From Bacteroidales bacterium (GTDB taxonomy: Bacteria; Bacteroidota; Bacteroidia; Bacteroidales; F082), in contig CAAGMM010000123.1 in the NCBI GenBank assembly GCA_900771045.1, positions 1 to 31,005 on the forward strand: 31,005 bases of DNA, given 5' to 3'. The position numbers and the translations under genes were made by a program. Positions 14,094-22,654 of the stretch are shown here, piece by piece. Each line of letters starts with the position of its first letter. The stretch's first letter is position 1. The notes beneath the pieces were generated by a model, which searched no databases, was not told where the DNA came from, and saw nothing but the letters and a program-made list of their open reading frames with translations.

Positions 14094-17087
14094 TTAATAA
14101 ACAACGATTCTTGTAGTGTTAGTATTTCCATCTGACTGCAGGCGGAGTATATAAGCGCCGCGTTTGACATCAGAAAGGTTAACCGTCGATGTATGGTTGC
14201 CCGCAGGATAAGTTCCCAAATTCATTTCTTTCACGAGGCGGCCGCCGAGGTCGTAAATCTGGCAGTTGACACTGGCTTTGTCGTTAACTTCAAAGCTGAC
14301 AGTGGCATTGTTTCTAACAGGGTTCGGATAGACCGACACCGTAGGCTCTATCTCAACACTTTCATCTTCATCGTCGGCAATCGGTGCATTTTCAACCTTG
14401 ACACAGTAGTTGTCGCATTTATAGGCGCCCCTTCCATAGGTAGCCGCATAAATCATACCTTGGTTTTTGATTCCCGGGTATGCAATCAATGTCGTATCAC
14501 CGACTTCGTCAACAAGGATTCTGTTTCTGTCGGCACGGTTGGACATCATCTGCTGCTTCAGATCCATAACCGGGACGTTGTCCATTCCCGCACTCTTGAA
14601 CCATTGTTCGCTGCTGAGACCGCGGTAATAAAGGCCGTTGTCGGTGCCAACCATAATTCTGTAATTCTCTCCCTCCATACCGTTTGTCCTTGCTATGACG
14701 CTTGAATAGACAGGCATTGCGGGAAGGTTGTTCTGTATAGAGACAAACTCAGGTTCTGCATCTGTTGCGTTTTCCGACAAAAAGACATAGTCGCTATTGC
14801 CATAGTTTCCTAAAGTAAGGAGAACCTCGCTAGCATCGTTGGGGTTTACGGAGATACTTGTGATGGCTTGTGCGAAGCTGCAAACCGAATCTGTGATTTC
14901 CGGATTAAATGTCTTCACGATAGTAATGACGGTGTCGTAACTTGTGTCTCCAACGACGATAATCTCATTGATGACTGTATCCGGCCTATAGACTATTTCG
15001 TTGAAGTTGGCGTATCTGTGAAGAGTACCTTCGGCAGTACCGACCCAGACGATGTCGCCGTTGGAAGACTGTGCTATAGCTGTCGGGAGGCCGGGGCAGT
15101 CATAACTATGCCATCGTGTGACCTCATCAAAGAAGAGTGCGTCGCGAGTGGCACGGAGATGACCTTTAGTGGCGACAAAGAATTTAGAGGCTATTGAGTC
15201 TGCAACGATTACGGAGTCACCAGGAAGCAGTTGTTTATCAAGATTATAGTAAAGAGGGTAGTCGCGAGTGTTGCTCGCCACGGTGTAAAGACCGGGGAAG
15301 AGCGTGTCTTTTTCCGTTCTGTTTTTCAAGACGGAATACATACTGGTATCGACATTATTGTAAATTTCCTCGAGGAGGATAGGTGTCCTGAAGGCATCTG
15401 CATTGTCGAACACGACTGCCTGGTCAGCGACGTTATAGTTAAAGTTGGACATATCATAGTCGATTTCGCCCTTGTTTTCGGTTCTATAGACTGGTGACAG
15501 GCCTGATTTTCCGCCAATTGTGACGAACATGACTTCTCCATCTATTGTTGATATTGCACTTGGGCCGCCGGCCATGTAATATGAGAATATACCGTCGTTA
15601 GGGTATATTTTAGTACCAGTGGTAATATTATTGACGTTTTCATCGCCGAGGATAAGCACTGTACCATAGTCGAGGTTACCGGTTGTCACCCTGTTCACAT
15701 AACCTGAGACTCCGATATTGGTGAGACGAGCCACGGAGGTGTGTTGTTCCGGTGTCACGAAGTAGCGGTTTGTGTTTTTGTATGAATACTGGCTTTGACG
15801 GTATTCGGCCTTGAAGACGCCGCCTTCTGTTCCGACATAGAACGAATTTTCATCCTTTGAACCGAAGACGATGCTTTGAATACCATAATGGCAGAACACG
15901 AAACGTGTGGCATCAGATGACAGCGAGGTGTATTCATACAGGCCGTCTGAAATTTTAGTGGGAACGAACACGTCGTCGTTTGTCTTGTCTTCAAACACCC
16001 ACAGGTTTTCGCCGCCTATGAACACTCTGCGCGGGTTTTTCGGATGCACGGTCATCGCAAAATCGAAGTTGCCGCGCCCTGCGAAGATGTCATACTCAGA
16101 AGTCTTCTTCATAGCCAGCTCCCAAGTCTCACCGCCGTCTTTTGTGAACCATATCTCATCGCTCCTGCCGTCTTTTTCGGTAAGGGCAATATAGACGTAG
16201 TTGTTATCTGAAGGGGATATCGCTATCACCTTGTTATAACCATAGAACTGGTCAACGACTTCAAAGCCGCTGCCTCTGTCAACGTAGAGGTTTGTGAAGA
16301 CGTCGCTCGACGTGACCTCGTCCATAGTGGCTAACTTAATCGAGCCGCTCGTCTTTATGCTGCGGACGTTCTGGTTAAGTGGATTACCGTCTTTATCTGA
16401 AACGACGGTCCAGGAGGTTCCGCCGTCATGGCTGATCATAAGGCCTCCGTTTGTAGCGGCATAGAGGTCGGAGCCTAAAATGGACAACTCGTTGACGAAC
16501 TGCCAGCCGGTGTTGTTTTCCGTCGGGACAGTCGCTTCAAGTTGCACGAAATGTTCGCCGTCTTCCGACTTATAGACGCCGGTGCCGCGGAAGCTTGTCT
16601 CGTAATTCAGCTGGGACAGGCCGTTGTGTTCGTAACTCGTGCGGCCGTCGCCGGTACCGACATAGATATGGCCGTTTTCATCCTGAACCATAGAGCTGAC
16701 CATCATATTGACGTCGCCGACGAGTTTCCAGGTGATACCCCCGTTGACCGTCTTGAAAATCGAACCGCCGAGGGTTCCGATAATCACGGTGTTTTGTTCG
16801 GGATCCTGATTGTCGTAAACGATGCCCCTCGTAAGTGAGCCGATGTTGTCGGGACCCATGTTCGTCCAGTTCAGGGACACTTCGCCTCTGACCGGTGCTG
16901 AGTAAGCCTTGATGAGGTCTGAAGGATCAATCAGGCCTGTTGCCTGGTTTGCACGGATACTTTTGAAGTAATCTTGTGCGGTAGCGTTGTCTTCACGCGG
17001 GACGTACTTGCCTTGGGCATTGACGAAAGCCGGTATCAGCATCAACGCAGCCAAAAGCATTCCAAACGGTAAAAATCTTTTCTTCAT
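14094..17087 (-). CDS. T9SS type A secreted protein with BNR/Asp-box-like propeller repeats
   Basis: 997 residues. A signal peptide (about 1-24, ending V-N-A-Q) is followed by a propeller-like region with Asp-box-type turns: T-V-N-G-G-I-T-W, S-H-D-G-G-T-S-W and T-K-D-G-G-E-T-W, plus repeated V-G-T-x-x-G segments (I-Y-V-G-T-G-D-G, F-Y-V-G-T-E-G-G, V-W-V-G-T-A-E-G, M-V-G-T-D-N-G-L). The last about 80 residues are a type A T9SS sorting domain: V-S-V-Y-P-N-P-V, G-G-R-L-V-K-E-M, G-A-Y-I-L-R-L and the terminal T-R-I-V-V-Y. The protein should be exported through the Sec system and then the T9SS to the cell surface or outside. No sialidase active site is evident, so the repeats may be structural. It is monocistronic, with its own promoter and a strong terminator. 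Confidence 0.88.
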   Translation of the reverse strand: MKKRFLPFGMLLAALMLIPAFVNAQGKYVPREDNATAQDYFKSIRANQATGLIDPSDLIKAYSAPVRGEVSLNWTNMGPDNIGSLTRGIVYDNQDPEQNTVIIGTLGGSIFKTVNGGITWKLVGDVNMMVSSMVQDENGHIYVGTGDGRTSYEHNGLSQLNYETSFRGTGVYKSEDGEHFVQLEATVPTENNTGWQFVNELSILGSDLYAATNGGLMISHDGGTSWTVVSDKDGNPLNQNVRSIKTSGSIKLATMDEVTSSDVFTNLYVDRGSGFEVVDQFYGYNKVIAISPSDNNYVYIALTEKDGRSDEIWFTKDGGETWELAMKKTSEYDIFAGRGNFDFAMTVHPKNPRRVFIGGENLWVFEDKTNDDVFVPTKISDGLYEYTSLSSDATRFVFCHYGIQSIVFGSKDENSFYVGTEGGVFKAEYRQSQYSYKNTNRYFVTPEQHTSVARLTNIGVSGYVNRVTTGNLDYGTVLILGDENVNNITTGTKIYPNDGIFSYYMAGGPSAISTIDGEVMFVTIGGKSGLSPVYRTENKGEIDYDMSNFNYNVADQAVVFDNADAFRTPILLEEIYNNVDTSMYSVLKNRTEKDTLFPGLYTVASNTRDYPLYYNLDKQLLPGDSVIVADSIASKFFVATKGHLRATRDALFFDEVTRWHSYDCPGLPTAIAQSSNGDIVWVGTAEGTLHRYANFNEIVYRPDTVINEIIVVGDTSYDTVITIVKTFNPEITDSVCSFAQAITSISVNPNDASEVLLTLGNYGNSDYVFLSENATDAEPEFVSIQNNLPAMPVYSSVIARTNGMEGENYRIMVGTDNGLYYRGLSSEQWFKSAGMDNVPVMDLKQQMMSNRADRNRILVDEVGDTTLIAYPGIKNQGMIYAATYGRGAYKCDNYCVKVENAPIADDEDESVEIEPTVSVYPNPVRNNATVSFEVNDKASVNCQIYDLGGRLVKEMNLGTYPAGNHTSTVNLSDVKRGAYILRLQSDGNTNTTRIVVY

Positions 17088-17120
17088 ATTTGGTGTATTA
17101 AATTATTATCTACAAAACAT

Positions 17121-17141
17121 TTTACACTTTTAGGGTGTAAA
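17121..17141. promoter_or_regulatory. Dyad TTTACAC-N7-GTGTAAA at the promoter of the T9SS protein gene
   Basis: Perfect 7-base arms (17121-17127 and 17135-17141) flank a 7-base centre, 34 bases upstream of the ATG at 17087. The right arm overlaps the -7 box candidate. It could be an operator or a hairpin in the leader; no regulator is identified. Confidence 0.5.
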
Positions 17142-17168
17142 GTTACGACAAATAATTTATACTTGCAA
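17138..17168 (-). promoter_or_regulatory. Candidate promoter (TTG - 20 bases - TAACTTTA) of the T9SS protein gene
   Basis: On the minus strand TTG (17166-17168) and TAACTTTA (17138-17145) are separated by 20 bases. The -7 box matches TAnnTTTG at all but the last base. It lies about 50 bases upstream of the start codon. Confidence 0.45.
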
Positions 17169-17201
17169 ATATTTTTTATTTTTTTTTCGTCATTTTTTTC
17201 G

Positions 17202-17228
17202 AGTTTTTTTTTTCTCAAAAAAAAAACT
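17202..17228. terminator. A10/T10 hairpin directly after batE
   Basis: AG plus ten T (17202-17213), a CTC loop, then ten A plus CT (17217-17228) form a perfect 12-base stem beginning 2 bases past the batE stop codon. Its position fits the end of the bat transcript, but the stem is almost pure A-T and no T-run follows on the minus strand, so it is not a classical terminator. Confidence 0.4.
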
Positions 17229-17229
17229 A

Positions 17230-18018
17230 TTAAAACCTCACCATATTATCGGCCGGAAGCCAGCCGTTGCTGCCGTTGGCGATCTTTATCTTATACCAGT
17301 CGTCGACGACTTCCTGAATTTCGACTTTGGTACCTTCGTGAAGCACGAATTTATCGACGCTGTTGTCGGAGGGAGCGCTTTTGACAGTGGTCGTCGGCAC
17401 GGTTATTATGGCCTCATTATGTGTCGTAAGGTATTCGTTGCGGCTGTGACTCGCCCTGAATCCCATGATTGTCAGCACAAACATTATGATGACGGCGAAG
17501 AACATCGTCTTCTTCAGACTTCTGTTTCGTGCTGAAAAATAGAAGAACGTGAATATCAGAAGTACCGCAAGCGACACCAAAGACAGCGTCGTCCATTGTC
17601 TTGCGTCGAATGCGTTTACGATGTTTTTCCACCATTTGGACAGGAAAAGTTCCGGCATTGGTTCTATCTTGTCGGAAGTATGCAGTTTGGCGATGTCGAG
17701 ATTTTGCCGCGCATCTTCATAATTCGGATTTATTTTCAATGCTTTCTCATAATTAAGTATAGCCATCGCGTAGTCGTTCGACTTGTAAAAGGCGTTACCC
17801 ATATTATAATATAGTGTAGCCGACTCCATTCCCGACTTCAGAATTTCCCTGTAGAAGATTATGGCCGTATCGTATTTGTTTTCATTGTAATAGGCGTTTC
17901 CCTTTATCAAAAGGTCCTCGGGAGTTTGGGCGTTTCCGTTTTGTGTTTTTGCCGGCGAAAGGGCGAAAAACATTAAAAACGACAGGAAAAATATGTTTTT
18001 GATTTTCATAACTGGCAT
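17230..18018 (-). CDS. batE: BatE: TPR and SH3-domain membrane protein
   Basis: 262 residues. A signal-type N-terminus (about 4-25) precedes TPR repeats (about 33-110, with G-N-A-Y-Y-N-E-N-K-Y-D-T-A and N-M-G-N-A-F-Y-K-S-N-D-Y-A-M-A). Two membrane segments follow (about 141-162 and 170-187), then a C-terminal bacterial SH3-like domain (about 200-262) with V-K-S-A-P and W-Y-K-I-K-I-A-N-G-S-N-G-W-L-P. This architecture is that of BatE from the Bacteroidota aerotolerance (Bat) operon. The start ATG at 18018 overlaps the batD stop by one base (TAATG); an internal ATG at 18009 is also possible. It is the last gene of the operon. Confidence 0.9.
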   Translation of the reverse strand: MPVMKIKNIFFLSFLMFFALSPAKTQNGNAQTPEDLLIKGNAYYNENKYDTAIIFYREILKSGMESATLYYNMGNAFYKSNDYAMAILNYEKALKINPNYEDARQNLDIAKLHTSDKIEPMPELFLSKWWKNIVNAFDARQWTTLSLVSLAVLLIFTFFYFSARNRSLKKTMFFAVIIMFVLTIMGFRASHSRNEYLTTHNEAIITVPTTTVKSAPSDNSVDKFVLHEGTKVEIQEVVDDWYKIKIANGSNGWLPADNMVRF

Positions 18019-19865
18019 TATTTCAGGTTTTTTTCGGCTTTGATTATCGCATCTATACCTTGTTTATATAACGAATCCATTTTTTCTTCTGCTGTTCCCG
18101 GTGCGAAGCGGGCGAATTCGCAGGCGTTCAGTAGTCCGACGAAGTTTTCGATAACGTCTGACGGTGCTTTTTTGGCGGTCATCATATCTCTGACGGTGTC
18201 CATCGACAGTTGCGAGCGGGCGATGTTCAGTTTGTCGGAGATGTAACCCCACAAGGCCTGGGAAAATTCCTCGTAGAAGTTGTCCTGTTTTTTTTCATTC
18301 ATAAACTCGAAGGCTTTTTTGAGACGTTTTTTCGCCGTCTTCGTCGCCTTTTTATTTCTGACGAGCACTTCGTTTTGGTTGAATTTGTGAATTTTCTTAT
18401 CGAGACAGAGTGCCAATATCAGAATGGCGAACAGGATGAATATCAACACAAAATAGGCTGAACTGCGATAAAACGCGTTGCCTTGTTCAACTAAACGCGT
18501 ATCAGCCGTGTTGATATGCTGGATGTCGTTACCTATATATTTAATGTCTTCCTGTCCGGAATGATAAACGACGTTGCCTCCGTTTTCGCTGCCTTTTGCC
18601 ACGTGCATCTGATAACCGTCGGATTGGAGTGTGACGTATTTTGCATTCTGCGGGTCGAAATACGAAAATTCGACGGGTTTGATGTCGAAGTCGCCTGCTG
18701 AGCGTGGGATAATCACATACTCAACGGTTTTCGTTCCGCTTATGCCGAAGCTGTTGTTTTTGGTCTTGGTATTGATTTTCGGGTCGTAAACTTCGAAATC
18801 CGGAGGGAGATCGGGTTTCGGCATATCGAAAAGTTCGATGTTTCCCTTGCCTGAGACTGTGAAGACGAGTGTAAAGGCCTCATTAGCCTTCAATTCGGTC
18901 TTATCAATCTTTGACGTGAAGTTATATTGCCCGACGGCACCTTGGAAGCTCGCCGGTTTGCCTTCCGTCGGAAGTGGTTTCACCTCTATTTCAATAGGTT
19001 GCGACTGTATTTCTCTTTTCACGGTGGAATAGCTGTTGCTAAAAACGTCGTTGAAAAAGTTGTCGAACGGGTCGTAACCGTTTTGACGGCTGTTTGGATT
19101 TTTGACTTGAGTGTAGCAAGTAAGTGCGAGCGGGTCGATTTTCAACGTCCCGACAGATTGCGGAATCGTGACGACCTCCATAATGGAAGCCGTTTGATAT
19201 TGTTTTCCGCCGACCGAAATCGTTGACTGCTGTGGCGCACCGTTGTTATCCGTTATGTCTTTCGTCCAGAATTTGGCATACGACGGCGACTTGCTGACTT
19301 GCAGCTGTGACACGGGAACGCTGAAATACAGTCTGTAGGTTATAAGGTTTTGTTCGCCGAGATAGAGTGTCTTCTTGTTCGGGGAGCCTTCGACAAAGAT
19401 GTCGCGGCCGTCGGATGCTGCCTTATTATTAGGTTGTTGGCCTTGTCTGCGAACAGTCGCGTTGTTAGGATTATTTCCGTTTGCCGAGACGGAAACCTCA
19501 AATTCCTCGCTTTTGACCTTTTCACCGTCGATAACGGCGTAGGCTGGGGCGATCTTGAAGGTCCCTTCTTCTATCGCGACCAAATAATAAGAGTAAGTCT
19601 TTGTCTGGCTTTTCGTTATGGAGCCGTTGATAATCTGGACGCTTGAACTTGAAGACTGATAAGGGCCGCCGACGAGTTGGAAATGTGGGAAGTTCGGTGC
19701 GCGGAAGTCCTTACTGTCGCCGTTTACCTCGAACGAAATCTGGAACTGTTCGTTGAGCAGCACGTTTCGCTTACATTTGACCGTGATGCCGTCGTCCTGG
19801 GCGAAAACGCTTATCGAGACGGCTGTCAGAAATATGAATAAACTAAATATTCTCCTCATAATCAA
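18018..19865 (-). CDS. batD: BatD: oxygen-tolerance membrane protein
   Basis: 615 residues. A signal peptide (about 1-22, ending V-F-A-Q) leads into a long periplasmic region of beta-sandwich repeats, with family words such as V-x-C-K-R-N-V-L-L-N-E-Q-F-Q-I-S-F, Y-x-L-Y-F-S-V-P-V near 190 and G-K-G-N-I-E-L. A single membrane segment near 475-493 (Y-F-V-L-I-F-I-L-F-A-I-L-I-L-A) is followed by a basic cytoplasmic tail with K-K-A-T-K-T-A-K-K-R-L-K-K-A-F. This matches BatD. The biochemical role is not settled; it is thought to form an envelope complex with BatA and BatB. It starts 4 bases after batC. Confidence 0.93.
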   Translation of the reverse strand: MIMRRIFSLFIFLTAVSISVFAQDDGITVKCKRNVLLNEQFQISFEVNGDSKDFRAPNFPHFQLVGGPYQSSSSSVQIINGSITKSQTKTYSYYLVAIEEGTFKIAPAYAVIDGEKVKSEEFEVSVSANGNNPNNATVRRQGQQPNNKAASDGRDIFVEGSPNKKTLYLGEQNLITYRLYFSVPVSQLQVSKSPSYAKFWTKDITDNNGAPQQSTISVGGKQYQTASIMEVVTIPQSVGTLKIDPLALTCYTQVKNPNSRQNGYDPFDNFFNDVFSNSYSTVKREIQSQPIEIEVKPLPTEGKPASFQGAVGQYNFTSKIDKTELKANEAFTLVFTVSGKGNIELFDMPKPDLPPDFEVYDPKINTKTKNNSFGISGTKTVEYVIIPRSAGDFDIKPVEFSYFDPQNAKYVTLQSDGYQMHVAKGSENGGNVVYHSGQEDIKYIGNDIQHINTADTRLVEQGNAFYRSSAYFVLIFILFAILILALCLDKKIHKFNQNEVLVRNKKATKTAKKRLKKAFEFMNEKKQDNFYEEFSQALWGYISDKLNIARSQLSMDTVRDMMTAKKAPSDVIENFVGLLNACEFARFAPGTAEEKMDSLYKQGIDAIIKAEKNLK

Positions 19866-19869
19866 TTAT

Positions 19870-20607
19870 TTACCAATCTTTTTGTATTCTTCTCTTTGGA
19901 AGAGCCGCCGCTTTCTTCCCGTTTTGGTCTTCCATAACCTCTTTTTCCTGATTTTCGAGAGCCTGCAGGATTCTTTCGGCCTCTTCCTTGGAAATATCCT
20001 GTTGCTGCTGGTTTTGCTGTTGTTGCTGGTCTTCCTGCTGTTTGTCTTGATTTTCTTCTTGATCTTCTTCCTGATTTTGTTCTTGCTGCTGTTCTTGTTG
20101 TTGCTGTTCCTCCTGATTTTCCTGATTTTTATCTTTGTTTTCTTCCTGATTTTGTTGTTGTTGTTGCTGTTGTTGAACGATCAATTTTTGTCTCGCGTAC
20201 TCGTAATTATACTTTGCGTCTGCGTCATCAGGATTGATTTTCAACGCATTCCTATAAGATTCCATTGCTTCGGCGTATTTTTCCTGTGAAAGGAGCGAAT
20301 TGCCGAGGTTGTAATAAGCATCCGCCTGCGAGCCATCGTCCGACTTACGTTGTGAGATGCTCTTGAATGAATTGGCGGCTTCGTCGTACTTTCCCTGCAT
20401 ATACTGGGCGTCTCCGAGGTTGAAATGCGCCTTGGGATTGTACTTTTTCTCCAAAGAATTTTTATAGAGGTTCTCGGCTTCGACGTAATTTTCCTTATCG
20501 TACAAGCCGTTTCCCTTGCGGATCAGCGTTTTATACTGTTGGGCATTCAGTGATGTCGCCGAAAGGCACATCATCAGCATCAATAACTTTATCTTACTTG
20601 TCATCAT
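19870..20607 (-). CDS. batC: BatC: TPR protein with Gln/Glu-rich linker
   Basis: 245 residues. A signal peptide (about 1-22, ending L-N-A-Q) is followed by TPR repeats (about 25-140: G-L-Y-D-K-E-N-Y-V-E-A-E, F-N-L-G-D-A-Q-Y-M-Q-G-K-Y-D-E-A, Y-N-L-G-N-S-L-L-S-Q-E-K-Y-A-E-A). Residues 145-203 are a low-complexity tract almost wholly Gln, Glu, Asn, Asp and Lys. The end, K-R-R-I-Q-K-D-W, looks like the conserved BatC terminus. The protein would be periplasmic and probably a protein-protein scaffold for BatA and BatB. Its start overlaps the batB end by 14 bases, implying translational coupling. Confidence 0.9.
   Translation of the reverse strand: MMTSKIKLLMLMMCLSATSLNAQQYKTLIRKGNGLYDKENYVEAENLYKNSLEKKYNPKAHFNLGDAQYMQGKYDEAANSFKSISQRKSDDGSQADAYYNLGNSLLSQEKYAEAMESYRNALKINPDDADAKYNYEYARQKLIVQQQQQQQQNQEENKDKNQENQEEQQQQEQQQEQNQEEDQEENQDKQQEDQQQQQNQQQQDISKEEAERILQALENQEKEVMEDQNGKKAAALPKRRIQKDW
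19999..20175 (-). repeat. Low-complexity Gln/Glu tract in batC
   Basis: This stretch encodes residues 145-203 of BatC, mostly CAA/CAG and GAA/GAT codons. On the plus strand it reads as mixed TTG/CTG/TTC triplets. It is a likely site of length variation by slippage. Confidence 0.85.
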
Positions 20608-21652
20608 TAGGCTCGAAAAATTTGAATTTTGACTCCCATTGTCTTTTTCCTGAAGAGATGAGCAGTTCGATTATCAGGAAGAAGACCGCCGCGCCTACGA
20701 ACCACTGGAACTGGTCGTCGTAGTCGGTAAAGACCTTCGTTTCTATCTCTGCTTTCTCTATTTTGTCGATGTTGTTATAAATTTCGTCGAGGCCGACGTT
20801 GGAATTGGAGGCGCGCACGTACATTCCGTCTCCGATATTGGCCAACTGCCGCAGGATATTCTCATCGAGTTTGGTAATGACGGTGTTGCCTTCTTTGTCC
20901 TTTTTATATCCGATTCTCTGTCCGTACTTGTCGAAAACCGGTATCGGTGCGCCTTCGTCGAGGCCTATACCTATGGTATATACCTTGATTCCCAACTTGG
21001 CGACGTCTTGGACGGCTTTGACGGCGTCTCCGTTTTCGTGGTCTTCGCCATCTGAGAATATTATTATAGCTTTGTTCCTCTCATCTTTCCCGAACGACTT
21101 AGCCGCGAGTTCGACGGCCTCTCCGACCACCGTTCCCTGGTTCGGGATCAAGTCGGTGCTGATGGTTGAAATGAAGAGTTTTGCGGCGGAATAATCCGTC
21201 GTGATAGGCAGTTGGACGTATGCGCTTCCGGCGAACACGATAACTCCGATGCGGTCGCCGTTAAGTTTGGAGATCAGGTTGTTGATTGCCTGTTTCGTGC
21301 GTGCGATACGGCTTGGCTGAATATCTTCGGCGTTCATCGAGTTGGAAATATCGACGCAGAAGAAGATGTCTATTCCCTCGCGTTTCACTTCTTCCATCTT
21401 GCTGCCCGTCTGAAGGTTGGCGAGACCCAATATCCCGCAGGCGAACACGAGGCACAGCAGGACGAATTTCAAAGTCTGCCTTCCTCCGGAATATTTCGGC
21501 ATCAGGATGCCGCGTTGCGATATGGCGGCGAAGCGTGCAAACATATTCTTGCGCCACATTCTCACGGCGATATAGGCAATCACGAGTACCGGAATCACGA
21601 GGAGCCAGTACAGATATTCAGGGTGTTCGAATTTTAATATTTCTGTTTCCAT
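20594..21652 (-). CDS. batB: BatB: von Willebrand factor A domain membrane protein
   Basis: 352 residues. Membrane segments lie at about 15-31, 62-80 and near the C-terminus (F-V-G-A-A-V-F-F-L-I-I-E-L-L-I). Between the second and third sits a vWA domain with an intact metal-ion-dependent adhesion site starting D101-I-S-N-S, then G-D-R-I-G-V-I-V-F-A-G-S-A-Y-V-Q-L-P-I-T-T-D and I-I-I-F-S-D-G-E-D-H-E-N-G-D. This is the usual BatB architecture. The domain would face the periplasm and bind a partner through a divalent cation. It starts 3 bases after batA. Confidence 0.94.
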   Translation of the reverse strand: METEILKFEHPEYLYWLLVIPVLVIAYIAVRMWRKNMFARFAAISQRGILMPKYSGGRQTLKFVLLCLVFACGILGLANLQTGSKMEEVKREGIDIFFCVDISNSMNAEDIQPSRIARTKQAINNLISKLNGDRIGVIVFAGSAYVQLPITTDYSAAKLFISTISTDLIPNQGTVVGEAVELAAKSFGKDERNKAIIIFSDGEDHENGDAVKAVQDVAKLGIKVYTIGIGLDEGAPIPVFDKYGQRIGYKKDKEGNTVITKLDENILRQLANIGDGMYVRASNSNVGLDEIYNNIDKIEKAEIETKVFTDYDDQFQWFVGAAVFFLIIELLISSGKRQWESKFKFFEPNDDK

Positions 21653-21655
21653 CGC

Positions 21656-22654
21656 CTATTCATTTACAGTTCTAAAAACAGTGTTTTTCAATAGCAAAGC
21701 CAAAGCCAGAGCCGCCAGAGCCCATGCCGCGAAAGGATAAAACTCCTCGCTGACGCGCTTAAACTCGGTGACTTCGATTTTTGACCTTTCGAGTTTGTCA
21801 ATTTGTCCGTAGATGTCTTCAAGGCCTTCTTTCGACGTGGCGCGATAATACCGTCCGCCGGTCTCGTCGGCGATATGTTGGAGAAGTTCTTCGTTTATCA
21901 CGACGGGAATCTGCTGATACTGAACGGTTCCGAAAGGAGTCTGCACGGGATAAGGGGCGGTTCCGTTTTTGCCGGCGCCGATGGTGTAAACCCTTATGCC
22001 GAACAATTTGGCGAGTTCGGCGGCGGTGTTGGGGTCAATGCTGCCCCTGTTGTTGTCGCCGTCCGTCAGGAGGATGACCACTTTTGAAACGGCATCACTG
22101 TCTTTCAATCGGTTAACGGCTGAAGCAAGTCCGTCGCCGATGGCGGTGCCGTCTTCAAGAAGTCCGCACGACATATCCTTAATCATATTCTGCAGCAGTC
22201 CGTGGTCGGTTGTGAGCGGGACTTGCGCGTAAGTGTCTCCGGCGAACACGACGAGTCCCATTCTGTCGTCCGGGCGGCCTTCGACGAACTCCGAGGCGAC
22301 CGTTTTGGCGGCTTCGAGTCTGTCGGGTTTAAGGTCGCAGGCGAGCATACTGCTCGATATGTCCATTGCGAGCATTATATCGATGCCTTCGACGTTGACG
22401 TCCTTGCTCACGGAGCTTTTCTGCGGGCGCGCCATCGCCACAATCATAAGTGAGAGGGCGAACATTTCAAGTGCGAACACCGAGTGCCGCAGGTAGATTT
22501 TATAGCTTCGCGGAAGTTTGGTGAAGAACGAGGTGTCGGAAAACCTCAGCGACGGGTTCGTCTTGTTGTGGAGAAACACATAAAGCGTTATCAGGATTGG
22601 GATTATCAGCAGAAGATAAAGCCAGTTCGGAGACGCAAACTCTAATCCGTTCAT
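21656..22654 (-). CDS. batA: BatA: von Willebrand factor A domain membrane protein
   Basis: 332 residues. It has the same layout as BatB: membrane segments at about 10-28, 59-75 and 310-325, and a vWA domain whose metal site begins D98-I-S-S-S, followed by D-R-M-G-L-V-V-F-A-G-D-T-Y-A-Q-V-P-L-T-T-D and V-I-L-L-T-D-G-D-N-N-R-G. BatA and BatB look like paralogues from an old duplication. It overlaps the upstream membrane protein gene by 4 bases (ATGA) and is followed by batB after 3 bases. Confidence 0.94.
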   Translation of the reverse strand: MNGLEFASPNWLYLLLIIPILITLYVFLHNKTNPSLRFSDTSFFTKLPRSYKIYLRHSVFALEMFALSLMIVAMARPQKSSVSKDVNVEGIDIMLAMDISSSMLACDLKPDRLEAAKTVASEFVEGRPDDRMGLVVFAGDTYAQVPLTTDHGLLQNMIKDMSCGLLEDGTAIGDGLASAVNRLKDSDAVSKVVILLTDGDNNRGSIDPNTAAELAKLFGIRVYTIGAGKNGTAPYPVQTPFGTVQYQQIPVVINEELLQHIADETGGRYYRATSKEGLEDIYGQIDKLERSKIEVTEFKRVSEEFYPFAAWALAALALALLLKNTVFRTVNE

